This document shows, piece after piece, positions 1 through 6,671 of a DNA stretch of 10,531 nt. The position numbers were made by a program, and so were the translations under genes. Each line of letters opens with the position of its first letter. The first letter of the stretch is position 1. The notes under the pieces were generated by a model, which was given only the letters and a program-made list of their open reading frames with translations, was not told the DNA's origin and ran no database searches. This DNA comes from UMGS1696 sp964457685 (GTDB taxonomy: Bacteria; Bacillota; Clostridia; Oscillospirales; CAG-272): the NCBI GenBank assembly GCA_964457685.1, contig CAYWFS010000052.1, forward strand, positions 1-10,531, written 5' to 3'.

Positions 1-8
1 TTTATTGC

Positions 9-665
9 TTATTCTTTTATAAGCTCATAGTTTCCGCTTTTCAGGACTTCAACAAGCTGTTTTTCACTTGTTATGGGGAAGTCGGTGAGGATTCCTCCGC
101 GAGGCTTATGAATGGGATCATGGTGGTCGGTTCCGGAGGTTTTTATCTTTCCGTATTTGTCCGCCCATGCTTCCGCAATATCGTTATTTGAATTGTGTCC
201 CGGATGTCCGTTATATGCTTCTATACCGTCAACGTAATCGGGGTTTGTATTTGTGATACCGAAGCGGAACGGGTGTGCCTGTATCGTGATTATTCCGTTT
301 TCACGGGCGAGCTGAGTAAAGTTTTTGATTCCTCCTAGCAGCATATCGGGGTGGCTAAGGAGAAATTCTTTATCAAAGCCGTACACGAGATAGTCGTTAA
401 TGTTCTGCACGAAGCGGAATTCAAGACCCATGAGGATATTCATTCGTCCGGCAGAAGCTTCTTCGAGGAGCTTTAATGCATGGTATCTTTTTTCGATTTT
501 TGCTTCCCAGTTTTCGCTGTCATCTGCATGAGGAATGAAGTGATTTGTAAGAAAAATTGTTGTGTAACCTGCGGCATAATACTTTTCGGCTATACCCTCG
601 GCGGTTTCGTGGGCACATCCGCTTGCGTCTTTACTGTGGCAATGTAATTCTGTTTTGTATTTCAT
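9..665 (-). CDS. PHP-domain metal-dependent phosphoesterase
   Basis: A 218-aa soluble protein of the PHP (polymerase and histidinol phosphatase) superfamily. PHP proteins bind two or three metal ions and hydrolyse phosphoester bonds; this one's substrate cannot be read from the sequence. Visible motifs in order: HCH (H8, H10), TNH (H42), GLEFR (E82), QAHPF (H131), the EAYNGH segment (E149, H154) and GTDHHD (D180, H181). This is the full set of expected metal ligands, so the enzyme should be active. There is no signal peptide or membrane segment, so it is cytoplasmic. Its ATG overlaps the mannosidase stop codon by one base (TAATG), so it is the second gene of that operon and probably translationally coupled. 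The pairing suggests a phosphorylated sugar or nucleotide product of the same pathway, but that is inference. Only 8 bases follow the stop, so nothing can be said about a terminator. Confidence 0.9.
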   Translation of the reverse strand: MKYKTELHCHSKDASGCAHETAEGIAEKYYAAGYTTIFLTNHFIPHADDSENWEAKIEKRYHALKLLEEASAGRMNILMGLEFRFVQNINDYLVYGFDKEFLLSHPDMLLGGIKNFTQLARENGIITIQAHPFRFGITNTNPDYVDGIEAYNGHPGHNSNNDIAEAWADKYGKIKTSGTDHHDPIHKPRGGILTDFPITSEKQLVEVLKSGNYELIKE

Positions 666-3600
666 TATCTTTCAACGAGGACAGTCTTGATTTCAAACGG
701 AGTGAATCTGAGTTTTACTTCACCGTTTTCAACAGGCAGTTCCTCTTCCTTTTCTTCGAGCATATTTGTAAGGAATACTTTCTTTGCGTTTCCTACATTG
801 AGTTTGCATACGGTGTGGTTACGTTCTGATTCGTAAAGACGGAGAACGTATGCGTTTTCTATGTCTTCGGCATTTTTTACGGCTTCACAGATTACTCCGC
901 TGTCGGAAACAGAGAATACGGTGGGGATGGAGCAGATTCCGTCAACAAAAGTGGGGGCGTAGTTGAATTCATAGGACGGCTTTATAACGGTATTTGCATC
1001 GAAAGAGCCTGTATGAGGAAGAAGTGCGTACTTCATCGTCTGGATTCCGTTATCGGTGAACGGGTCGGGACGTGTGCCACCCTTATGGAGAGTGAGTCTC
1101 ATATCGGAGCCGCAAGCCGACATACCGTATTTGCAGTCATTGAGGATGGAGACACCGTAGTGTGTTTCGGACATATCTGACCACTTATGGTTGCATACCT
1201 CGAATTTTGCTTCTTCGATGGAGTTGTTTCTTGTAGTGGGTCTGTCGATGTGACCGAACTGTATCTCGTTCTTTACGAATGCGGAACGAATACTTACGTC
1301 AAATCCTGCTTTAAGGAGGGCGTGTCTTTCGTGCCAATCAAGCTTTGTTTCAAAGTCGATTCTGCGGTCGTCGGAGTAGAATACGGTATCAACGACTGCA
1401 CTTGAGCTTCTTCCGAGGTTATAGGAGCTTCTTATACGGTATTCGATTTCTCCGTCTGCCACTACCTCACGGGAAACAAGTTCGGTTACGGGAGAAAGCT
1501 TCATGAATATGTCGTCATCAATATCCCAGTTATCCCATGAGTTGGGCATATCTTCGCCGAACCAAAGTGTTCCGAGAGAAGCACCGGACGTATTTCTGAT
1601 TTCACGGTCTTCGGCAATATCGTAGAGGGAAGAAATATAGCCGTTTTCGTCGAATTCTACGTTATAGAACGGTGTTTTGAGGGTGTTGTTTTCCGCTTTG
1701 AATGCACTGCCCGACGGCTTTACCGCTGTCTTTGTGAACACTGCCGAGGAGGTTTGAGGAATGCTTACTCTGAATGCGGTCTTTTTATTGCCGTCCATGT
1801 CGGTGTAGGTCTGAGATGTATGACCTTCAACTCCGAATTCGCCGTCAAGCACCGCTATATCGTTTCTGTCGAATGAGAGGGTATTTATAAGAGAGAAGAT
1901 GTTTTCGCTTTCCTTTGTCATCTGTGCGGTATACTTGTCGCTTTCCGCTTTTACATCGGCGAGGAGCTTATTCATTTCGGGAATTTCGGTTTCGTATACC
2001 TTGGGGATGCAGGTGCCGGGAAGAATATCGTGGAACTGATTCTTGAGGAGGATTTTATAAAGCTCATCGTGATTTTCGTTTGTCTTTTCGCCTGACAAAA
2101 CATTGAAAAGCTCGAGGTCGTGGATGGCGATTTCGGCTTTTCTGTTGAGCTTCTTTACTTCGTGCATCTTTGTGAGTGTACCTCTGTGAAGCTCAAGGTA
2201 AAGCTCTCCGTCGTATACGGGAAGTCTGTCACGGTTTTCTTCAACCTTGTGCATGAAGTTGCTTATTGTGGTTTCCTCGATTTTCGGCATACCGTCGAGG
2301 TCTTTTGTACGCTTTAAGAATTCGAGCATTGCGTGTGTGGGACCGCCGCCGCCGTCACCGAATCCATATGCCGCAAGTCTCATATCGCAGGAGCTTTTAT
2401 CTGCGTTTTCGCCTATAATCTTTGTGAGATTTTCAACATCGGGGATGAAGTGGGTACGGTTAAGGTGAGTTATTACCTCGGAGCCGTCGATTCCGTGCCA
2501 TACAAAGGTATTTGCGGGGAAGTGGTTGAGGTCGTTCCAGTCCATTTTTGTAGTGTAGAAATATTTTACACCGGATTTACGCATTATCTGAGGAATTGCG
2601 GCATTATATCCGAAGGTGTCTGGGAGCCAGAAGGAATCGGAACGGTAGCCGAGATATTTTTCGGTGAATCTCTGACCGTAGAGGAACTGACGCACCATTG
2701 CTTCACCGCCGGTAATATTACAGTCGCATTCTACCCATACGCCGCCGTTCGGTTCATATCTGCCCTCTGCAACCTTTTCCTTGATTTTTTCAAAGATGGA
2801 GGGGTAATACTGTCTCATCCAGTCGAGGTGAAGTGCGGAGGACTGAATAAAGGTATAATCGGGATATATATCCATTAGGGTAAGTGCTTCCGCATAGGTT
2901 CTTGCACACTTTCTTACGGTTTCGGAGACAGGCCAAAGCCATGCGGTATCCATATGCGAATGTCCGACAACTCCGATATAGCCTCTGGAACGGTCACCGC
3001 TTCCTTTTTCGAGTGCGGGAGCAAGCTTTTCGCTTACCTTTTTGCAGGATTCTCTGATTTCATCGTCAGTTGCACTTCTTACATCGCGGATGAGGTAGGG
3101 GAATGCGTCGAAAAGTGCCTGATGAGCTTTCATTGCGGCATAGTTTTCACCCGGAAGCTCCGACATTTGAAGCACGGTTGCCGTATCGAAAACAAAGTCG
3201 TTTATTACGGGGTCGAGTGCGACAAGCTTAATTCCCTCGTATGTGAGATCGTATGTGTCGAGTACGTTCTCGTCTCTGAAATAGGATTCGTAAGGGAAGC
3301 ATCCGAACTCGGTATGACCGGCATAGCATTCAAAGGCAAGGGTATATTTTTCGCCTGCTACAGCGGAACCCGAGATTATCATACAGCTGTGTTCGCCGCC
3401 GATGAAGCGATTTTTCGAGTTTATTATACCTGCAGTTTCACCGTTTTTGAAGCAGAGGATTTCTTTTGCGTTTCCCGTGGGTACGGCTCCGACAAGAAGA
3501 CCGCTGCATTCCTCGGGGATGGTTACTTCACAGCAGAGCCAAAGGTTTCCGTATTCTTCACCCCATTTTTCACCCTTGCTTATAGGATGCATTTCGGAGA

Positions 3601-3748
3601 GGGACGGCGGTGTTCTGAAATGTTCTTTTGTTTCGAGTGCGTATACATTCTCGATTTCAAGAACGGGCTTGAACATTCTCTGGGCACAAATTCTCATTAC
3701 GGTTGCAAACTTACCGTGAGTTCTGTCCATATATGTTTTGTTGTTCAT
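665..3748 (-). CDS. Glycoside hydrolase family 38 alpha-mannosidase
   Basis: A 1027-aa GH38 retaining, zinc-dependent alpha-mannosidase that cleaves terminal alpha-linked mannose. An N-terminal beta-rich region (about 1-250) precedes the catalytic barrel, which opens with GHSHMDTAWLWP (H265 and D267 as metal ligands). SFWLPDTFGY holds D377, the expected nucleophile and metal ligand, and ELHRGTLT gives H521 as the last ligand. A helical middle segment and a C-terminal beta-sandwich follow, to about the usual length for full-length bacterial and cytosolic GH38 enzymes. No signal peptide is visible, so the substrate is probably an imported oligosaccharide such as an N-glycan fragment. The start is supported by AAGGAGA (3760-3754 on this strand) five bases upstream. 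It is the first gene of an operon with the PHP gene and is read from the promoter at 3834-3806. The exact linkage specificity cannot be deduced. Confidence 0.95.
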   Translation of the reverse strand: MNNKTYMDRTHGKFATVMRICAQRMFKPVLEIENVYALETKEHFRTPPSLSEMHPISKGEKWGEEYGNLWLCCEVTIPEECSGLLVGAVPTGNAKEILCFKNGETAGIINSKNRFIGGEHSCMIISGSAVAGEKYTLAFECYAGHTEFGCFPYESYFRDENVLDTYDLTYEGIKLVALDPVINDFVFDTATVLQMSELPGENYAAMKAHQALFDAFPYLIRDVRSATDDEIRESCKKVSEKLAPALEKGSGDRSRGYIGVVGHSHMDTAWLWPVSETVRKCARTYAEALTLMDIYPDYTFIQSSALHLDWMRQYYPSIFEKIKEKVAEGRYEPNGGVWVECDCNITGGEAMVRQFLYGQRFTEKYLGYRSDSFWLPDTFGYNAAIPQIMRKSGVKYFYTTKMDWNDLNHFPANTFVWHGIDGSEVITHLNRTHFIPDVENLTKIIGENADKSSCDMRLAAYGFGDGGGGPTHAMLEFLKRTKDLDGMPKIEETTISNFMHKVEENRDRLPVYDGELYLELHRGTLTKMHEVKKLNRKAEIAIHDLELFNVLSGEKTNENHDELYKILLKNQFHDILPGTCIPKVYETEIPEMNKLLADVKAESDKYTAQMTKESENIFSLINTLSFDRNDIAVLDGEFGVEGHTSQTYTDMDGNKKTAFRVSIPQTSSAVFTKTAVKPSGSAFKAENNTLKTPFYNVEFDENGYISSLYDIAEDREIRNTSGASLGTLWFGEDMPNSWDNWDIDDDIFMKLSPVTELVSREVVADGEIEYRIRSSYNLGRSSSAVVDTVFYSDDRRIDFETKLDWHERHALLKAGFDVSIRSAFVKNEIQFGHIDRPTTRNNSIEEAKFEVCNHKWSDMSETHYGVSILNDCKYGMSACGSDMRLTLHKGGTRPDPFTDNGIQTMKYALLPHTGSFDANTVIKPSYEFNYAPTFVDGICSIPTVFSVSDSGVICEAVKNAEDIENAYVLRLYESERNHTVCKLNVGNAKKVFLTNMLEEKEEELPVENGEVKLRFTPFEIKTVLVER

Positions 3749-3805
3749 TATATTCTCCTTCCGTGGATATTATAGATAATAACGAAGCTTTTTCTTCTGT
3801 AATTT

Positions 3806-3834
3806 AGTATAGCATAGAGAAGTCTTATTTGCAA
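3806..3834 (-). promoter_or_regulatory. Promoter of the mannosidase-PHP operon
   Basis: Read on the minus strand, TTGCAA (3834-3829) and TATACT (3811-3806) are separated by 17 bases. The -10 is preceded by TGC, giving an extended -10 element. Transcription should begin near 3799, leaving a leader of about 50 bases before the mannosidase ATG. It lies back to back with the T-box gene promoter, with about 70 bases between the two -35 boxes. A second AT-rich TATAAT match (3774-3769) lacks a matching -35. Confidence 0.7.
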
Positions 3835-3905
3835 GTGTGAATTTCATCCTATTCGGAACAATAATTTTTGCACTGCGAGATAAAAGAAAAATTTGTAACA
3901 ACTAC

Positions 3906-3934
3906 TTGACAAAACATGGGAATGGTGATATACT
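3906..3934 (+). promoter_or_regulatory. Sigma-A promoter of the T-box leader and acyl-CoA synthetase gene
   Basis: TTGACA (3906-3911), a 17-base spacer and TATACT (3929-3934) form a near-consensus vegetative promoter. Transcription would start around 3941, just upstream of the first T-box helix at 3955. A strong constitutive promoter feeding a transcription attenuator is the usual T-box design, so regulation is expected mainly at the attenuator. Confidence 0.85.
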
Positions 3935-3954
3935 TTAGTAAATTATTTTTTTAA

Positions 3955-4222
3955 TGACTATGACGAAGACAGTCGTGTTCATAAGCCGTTACAGAGAGTT
4001 CGCATTAGGTGGGAGCGAATATGGCGGAGCAATGACTAATCACTTCCGAGTCGGGAAAGGAAAGGTCGTTTTTGGCGGCTGAGTAATAGTTCCCCGTATG
4101 TACAGCGTGATAGTACAGGACTTGTTTGAGTCCATGAGTGGCATAGAAATATGCAAATTGAGTGGTACCGCGGATTTATTCAGTTCGTCTCAAGTTTTTT
4201 CTGAGACGGGCTTTTTGTTTTT
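3955..4222 (+). promoter_or_regulatory. T-box riboswitch leader, probable isoleucine (ATC) specifier
   Basis: The leader has a full T-box architecture. Stem I base: TGACT 3955-3959 pairs AGTCG 4049-4053, and GAAG 3965-3968 pairs CTTC 4043-4046, with an asymmetric K-turn-like bulge between. Upper helices pair 3977-3982 with 4032-4036 and 3986-3991 with 4022-4027. The AGAGAG bulge is at 3993-3998, and the distal hairpin is TTCGC/GCGAA around a loop containing AGGTGGGA (4004-4014). The 3' side of the specifier loop reads A-ATC-A, making ATC (4039-4041) the best specifier because a purine follows it. Hairpins at 4099-4117 and 4118-4133 occupy the Stem II region, and 4141-4154 is a GAAA-capped Stem III. 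The antiterminator is GAG 4160-4162 with CTC 4189-4191, a 7-base TGGTACC bulge, and GCGGA 4170-4174 with TTCGT 4184-4188. The base after TGG is T, matching a tRNA with discriminator A, as in tRNA-Ile. Uncharged tRNA should switch the gene on. Confidence 0.9.
4186..4222 (+). terminator. T-box attenuator terminator
   Basis: CGTCTCA (4186-4192) pairs with TGAGACG (4202-4208) and is followed by a T-rich run, CTTTTTGTTTTT, to 4222. The 5' arm shares 4186-4191 with the antiterminator helix, so the two structures exclude each other. When the matching tRNA is charged, this hairpin should form and stop transcription before the acyl-CoA synthetase gene. Confidence 0.9.
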
Positions 4223-4264
4223 CAGTCAGCCGTTTGACTGTCTGCATTACAAGCCTTATATATT

Positions 4265-4269
4265 GGAGG
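4265..4269 (+). promoter_or_regulatory. Ribosome binding site that sets the start at 4281
   Basis: GGAGG lies 11 bases before the ATG at 4281 and just after the attenuator. The reading frame stays open upstream as far as an ATG at 4098, but that ATG sits in the Stem II region of the leader RNA. Protein from that stretch would be encoded by T-box and terminator sequence. The GGAGG and the position after the terminator decide for 4281. Confidence 0.8.
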
Positions 4270-4280
4270 ATGGCGAGTTT

Positions 4281-6566
4281 ATGGATAATATAATAAAAGA
4301 AGTTGCGAGCCGTATAAAGGAGACTCGGCTTGTGTGTGAAATTTCCGAAGAAGAGATGGCAAACTGTACGGGGGTCAGTCTCGAAACCTACCGTGAGCTT
4401 GAAGCAGGGGAAGCGGATTTTACGTTTACATTTATTTACAAATGTGCGGCGAGATTCGGTATTGACACGACCGATTTACTCAAGGGTCAGAGTCCCACTC
4501 TCAAGGAATACAATGTTACAAGAAAGGGAAGCGGTCTTCCGATTGCAAGAAGAAAGGGATTTAAGTACAACAACCTTGCCCCTCTTTTCAAGGGTAAGAT
4601 AGCGGAGCCTTTCAGAGTTCGTGCGAAATATTCTCCCGAGGAGGAAGACGCTCCGATAAAGCTCAGTCGTCACGATGGTCAGGAATACGACTACATTCTT
4701 TCGGGTAAGCTCAAGGTTGAAATAGACGGTCATACCGAAATACTTGAAGCCGGTGACTCGATATACTACGATTCATCGAAGCCTCACGGAATGATAGCCT
4801 GCGGAGAGGATTGCGAATTTCTTGCAGTTGTAATATCCTCCGGCGGAAAGGCATATGATTATCCCGAGGTTCTTGAGGAAAAAAAGGTTGTTGAAAGCGA
4901 AAATACACTTTCTCCGCTTCCCGAAGACCCGGTTGCAATGAGATTTATAGAATGCATTGAGGAAAACGGAAAGCTCAAGGAAATAAAATTCCACAACGAG
5001 GACAAGTACAATTTTGCCTTTGACACGGTTGACGCTATTGCCGAAAAGACTCCCGACAAGGTAGCTTTGCTTCATCTTGACAGAGAAAAGAACGAAAGAA
5101 GATTCACGTACAAGGACATATCTCGTCTTTCAAACAAGGCGGCGAATTACTTTGTATCTCTCGGCATAAAGCAGGGTCAGACCGTTATGCTTGTTCTGAA
5201 GAGACACTGGCAGTTCTGGATAGCTTCTCTTGCACTTCACAAGATAGGTGCGGTTGCAATTCCTGCCACACATATGCTTGTTGAGCATGATTTCGACTAC
5301 AGATACAAGGCGGCGGAGGTTGCGGCTATAGTTTGCACTTCCGACGGTGAATCCGCTATGCACGCAGAAAATGCCGCAAAGAATGTACCGCAGGATATAA
5401 TCAAGGTAATAGCTAACGGCAAGCGTGAGGGATGGCATTCCTTTGACGATGAATTTGAGGCATTCCCCGACACATTTGAGCGTCCCGAGGGTGCTTGCGG
5501 TAATGCCACCATGTATATGCTGTTTACAAGCGGTACAACGGGATACCCAAAAATTGCGGCTCACAGCTACAAATATGCACTCGGACACTACATCACTGCG
5601 AGATATTGGCACAATGTAGACCCGAACGGTATTCATCTCACCATATCCGATACAGGCTGGGGTAAGGCTCTGTGGGGTAAGCTCTACGGTCAGTGGCTTT
5701 GCGAAAGCTGTGTATTTGCGTATGACTTTGACAAGTTCGACGCTGCCGATATTCTTCCTTTGTTTAAGAAATACAACATTACCACATTCTGTGCTCCTCC
5801 GACTATGTTCCGCTTCTTCATAAAGGCAGGAATAGAAAACTACGACCTTTCTTCTCTCAAGCACACCACTATTGCAGGTGAGGCTTTAAATCCCGAGGTA
5901 TTCTACAAGTTTAAGGAATATACCGGACTGTCTCTCATGGAGGGATTCGGTCAAACCGAGACTACGCTTACCATTGCAAACTTTGTGGGTGACACTCCGA
6001 AGCCCGGTTCGATGGGAAGACCGTCCCCGATGTATGATGTTGACATTATAACTCCCGACGGAAAATCCTGCGATGTAGGTGAAACGGGTGAAATTGTAGT
6101 GAGAACGGGAGACGAAATGCCTTGCGGACTCTTCAAAGGCTACTACAAGAATGAAGAAGCGACAAAGGAAGCATGGCACGACGGCTACTACCACACAGGC
6201 GACACTGCATGGAGAGACGAGGATGGATATTTCTGGTATGTCGGAAGAATAGACGATGTTATCAAGTCGTCGGGATACCGCATAGGTCCGTTTGAGGTTG
6301 AATCTGTAATTATGGAGCTTCCTTATGTTCTTGAATGTGCGGTTACGGCTGTTCCCGATGAGATAAGAGGACAGGTTGTTAAGGCTTCTATCGTTCTTGT
6401 TAACGGAAAGGAAGGCTCTCCCGAGCTTATCAAGGAGATTCAGAATTATGTTAAGGAACACACGGCTCCGTACAAGTATCCGAGAATAGTTGAGTTCCTG
6501 CCCGAACTTCCGAAGACTATAAGCGGTAAGATTCGCAGAGTCGAATTGAGACAAAACAACAAATAA
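4281..6566 (+). CDS. XRE-cupin-acyl-CoA synthetase fusion (medium-chain/branched-chain type)
   Basis: A 761-aa protein with three parts. Residues 1-70 form an XRE-type helix-turn-helix. Residues 110-190 form a cupin (GQEYDYILSGKLKVEIDG core, H131, E135, H169). Residues 240-761 form an AMP-forming acyl-CoA synthetase that activates a carboxylic acid with ATP and CoA. In the enzyme part, YMLFTSGTTGYPK (412-424) is the phosphate loop, SDTGWGKALWG (456-466) is typical of medium-chain acyl-CoA synthetases, and MEGFGQTE (553-560) is the A5 motif. YYHTGD (636-641) and GRIDDVIKSSGYRIGP (655-670) are the nucleotide-binding and hinge motifs, and K750 in TISGKIRR is the adenylation lysine. All key residues are present. 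With no signal peptide it is cytoplasmic. Control by an isoleucine-type T-box points to a role in making isoleucine, for example activating 2-methylbutyrate or propionate before reductive carboxylation; this is inference. The HTH-cupin could sense the acid or acyl-CoA and bind DNA near its own promoter. Confidence 0.92.
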   Translation: MDNIIKEVASRIKETRLVCEISEEEMANCTGVSLETYRELEAGEADFTFTFIYKCAARFGIDTTDLLKGQSPTLKEYNVTRKGSGLPIARRKGFKYNNLAPLFKGKIAEPFRVRAKYSPEEEDAPIKLSRHDGQEYDYILSGKLKVEIDGHTEILEAGDSIYYDSSKPHGMIACGEDCEFLAVVISSGGKAYDYPEVLEEKKVVESENTLSPLPEDPVAMRFIECIEENGKLKEIKFHNEDKYNFAFDTVDAIAEKTPDKVALLHLDREKNERRFTYKDISRLSNKAANYFVSLGIKQGQTVMLVLKRHWQFWIASLALHKIGAVAIPATHMLVEHDFDYRYKAAEVAAIVCTSDGESAMHAENAAKNVPQDIIKVIANGKREGWHSFDDEFEAFPDTFERPEGACGNATMYMLFTSGTTGYPKIAAHSYKYALGHYITARYWHNVDPNGIHLTISDTGWGKALWGKLYGQWLCESCVFAYDFDKFDAADILPLFKKYNITTFCAPPTMFRFFIKAGIENYDLSSLKHTTIAGEALNPEVFYKFKEYTGLSLMEGFGQTETTLTIANFVGDTPKPGSMGRPSPMYDVDIITPDGKSCDVGETGEIVVRTGDEMPCGLFKGYYKNEEATKEAWHDGYYHTGDTAWRDEDGYFWYVGRIDDVIKSSGYRIGPFEVESVIMELPYVLECAVTAVPDEIRGQVVKASIVLVNGKEGSPELIKEIQNYVKEHTAPYKYPRIVEFLPELPKTISGKIRRVELRQNNK

Positions 6567-6607
6567 CAATAATAAATAATATTAATATGGAATATTTCTC
6601 ATGCCCA

Positions 6608-6636
6608 TTGCAATTTTCCGACGTTTTTAGTATAAT
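6608..6636 (+). promoter_or_regulatory. Promoter of the sulfatase-mscS unit
   Basis: TTGCAA (6608-6613), a 17-base spacer and a perfect TATAAT (6631-6636) sit between the acyl-CoA synthetase stop and the sulfatase. Transcription should start near 6643, giving a leader of about 30 bases. I see no clear terminator between 6567 and 6607, so read-through from the T-box gene is also possible. Confidence 0.8.
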
Positions 6637-6671
6637 GTATTTTGTACAAAACAGAAAGGAAAAAATGACGC

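Noticed and set aside
2333..3775. Plus-strand open frames opposite the mannosidase (up to 273 codons).
   Set aside because: They are Cys/Phe-rich shadow translations without domains, overlapping a certain GH38 gene on the other strand.
4098..4280. Upstream 61-codon extension of the acyl-CoA synthetase frame from an ATG at 4098.
   Set aside because: It covers T-box Stem II, Stem III, antiterminator and terminator. It has no ribosome binding site at a proper distance, and a good GGAGG precedes the ATG at 4281.
5130..6569. Minus-strand open frames of 244 and 227 codons opposite the acyl-CoA synthetase.
   Set aside because: They lie opposite conserved adenylation motifs, show no family resemblance and have no promoter or ribosome binding site context.
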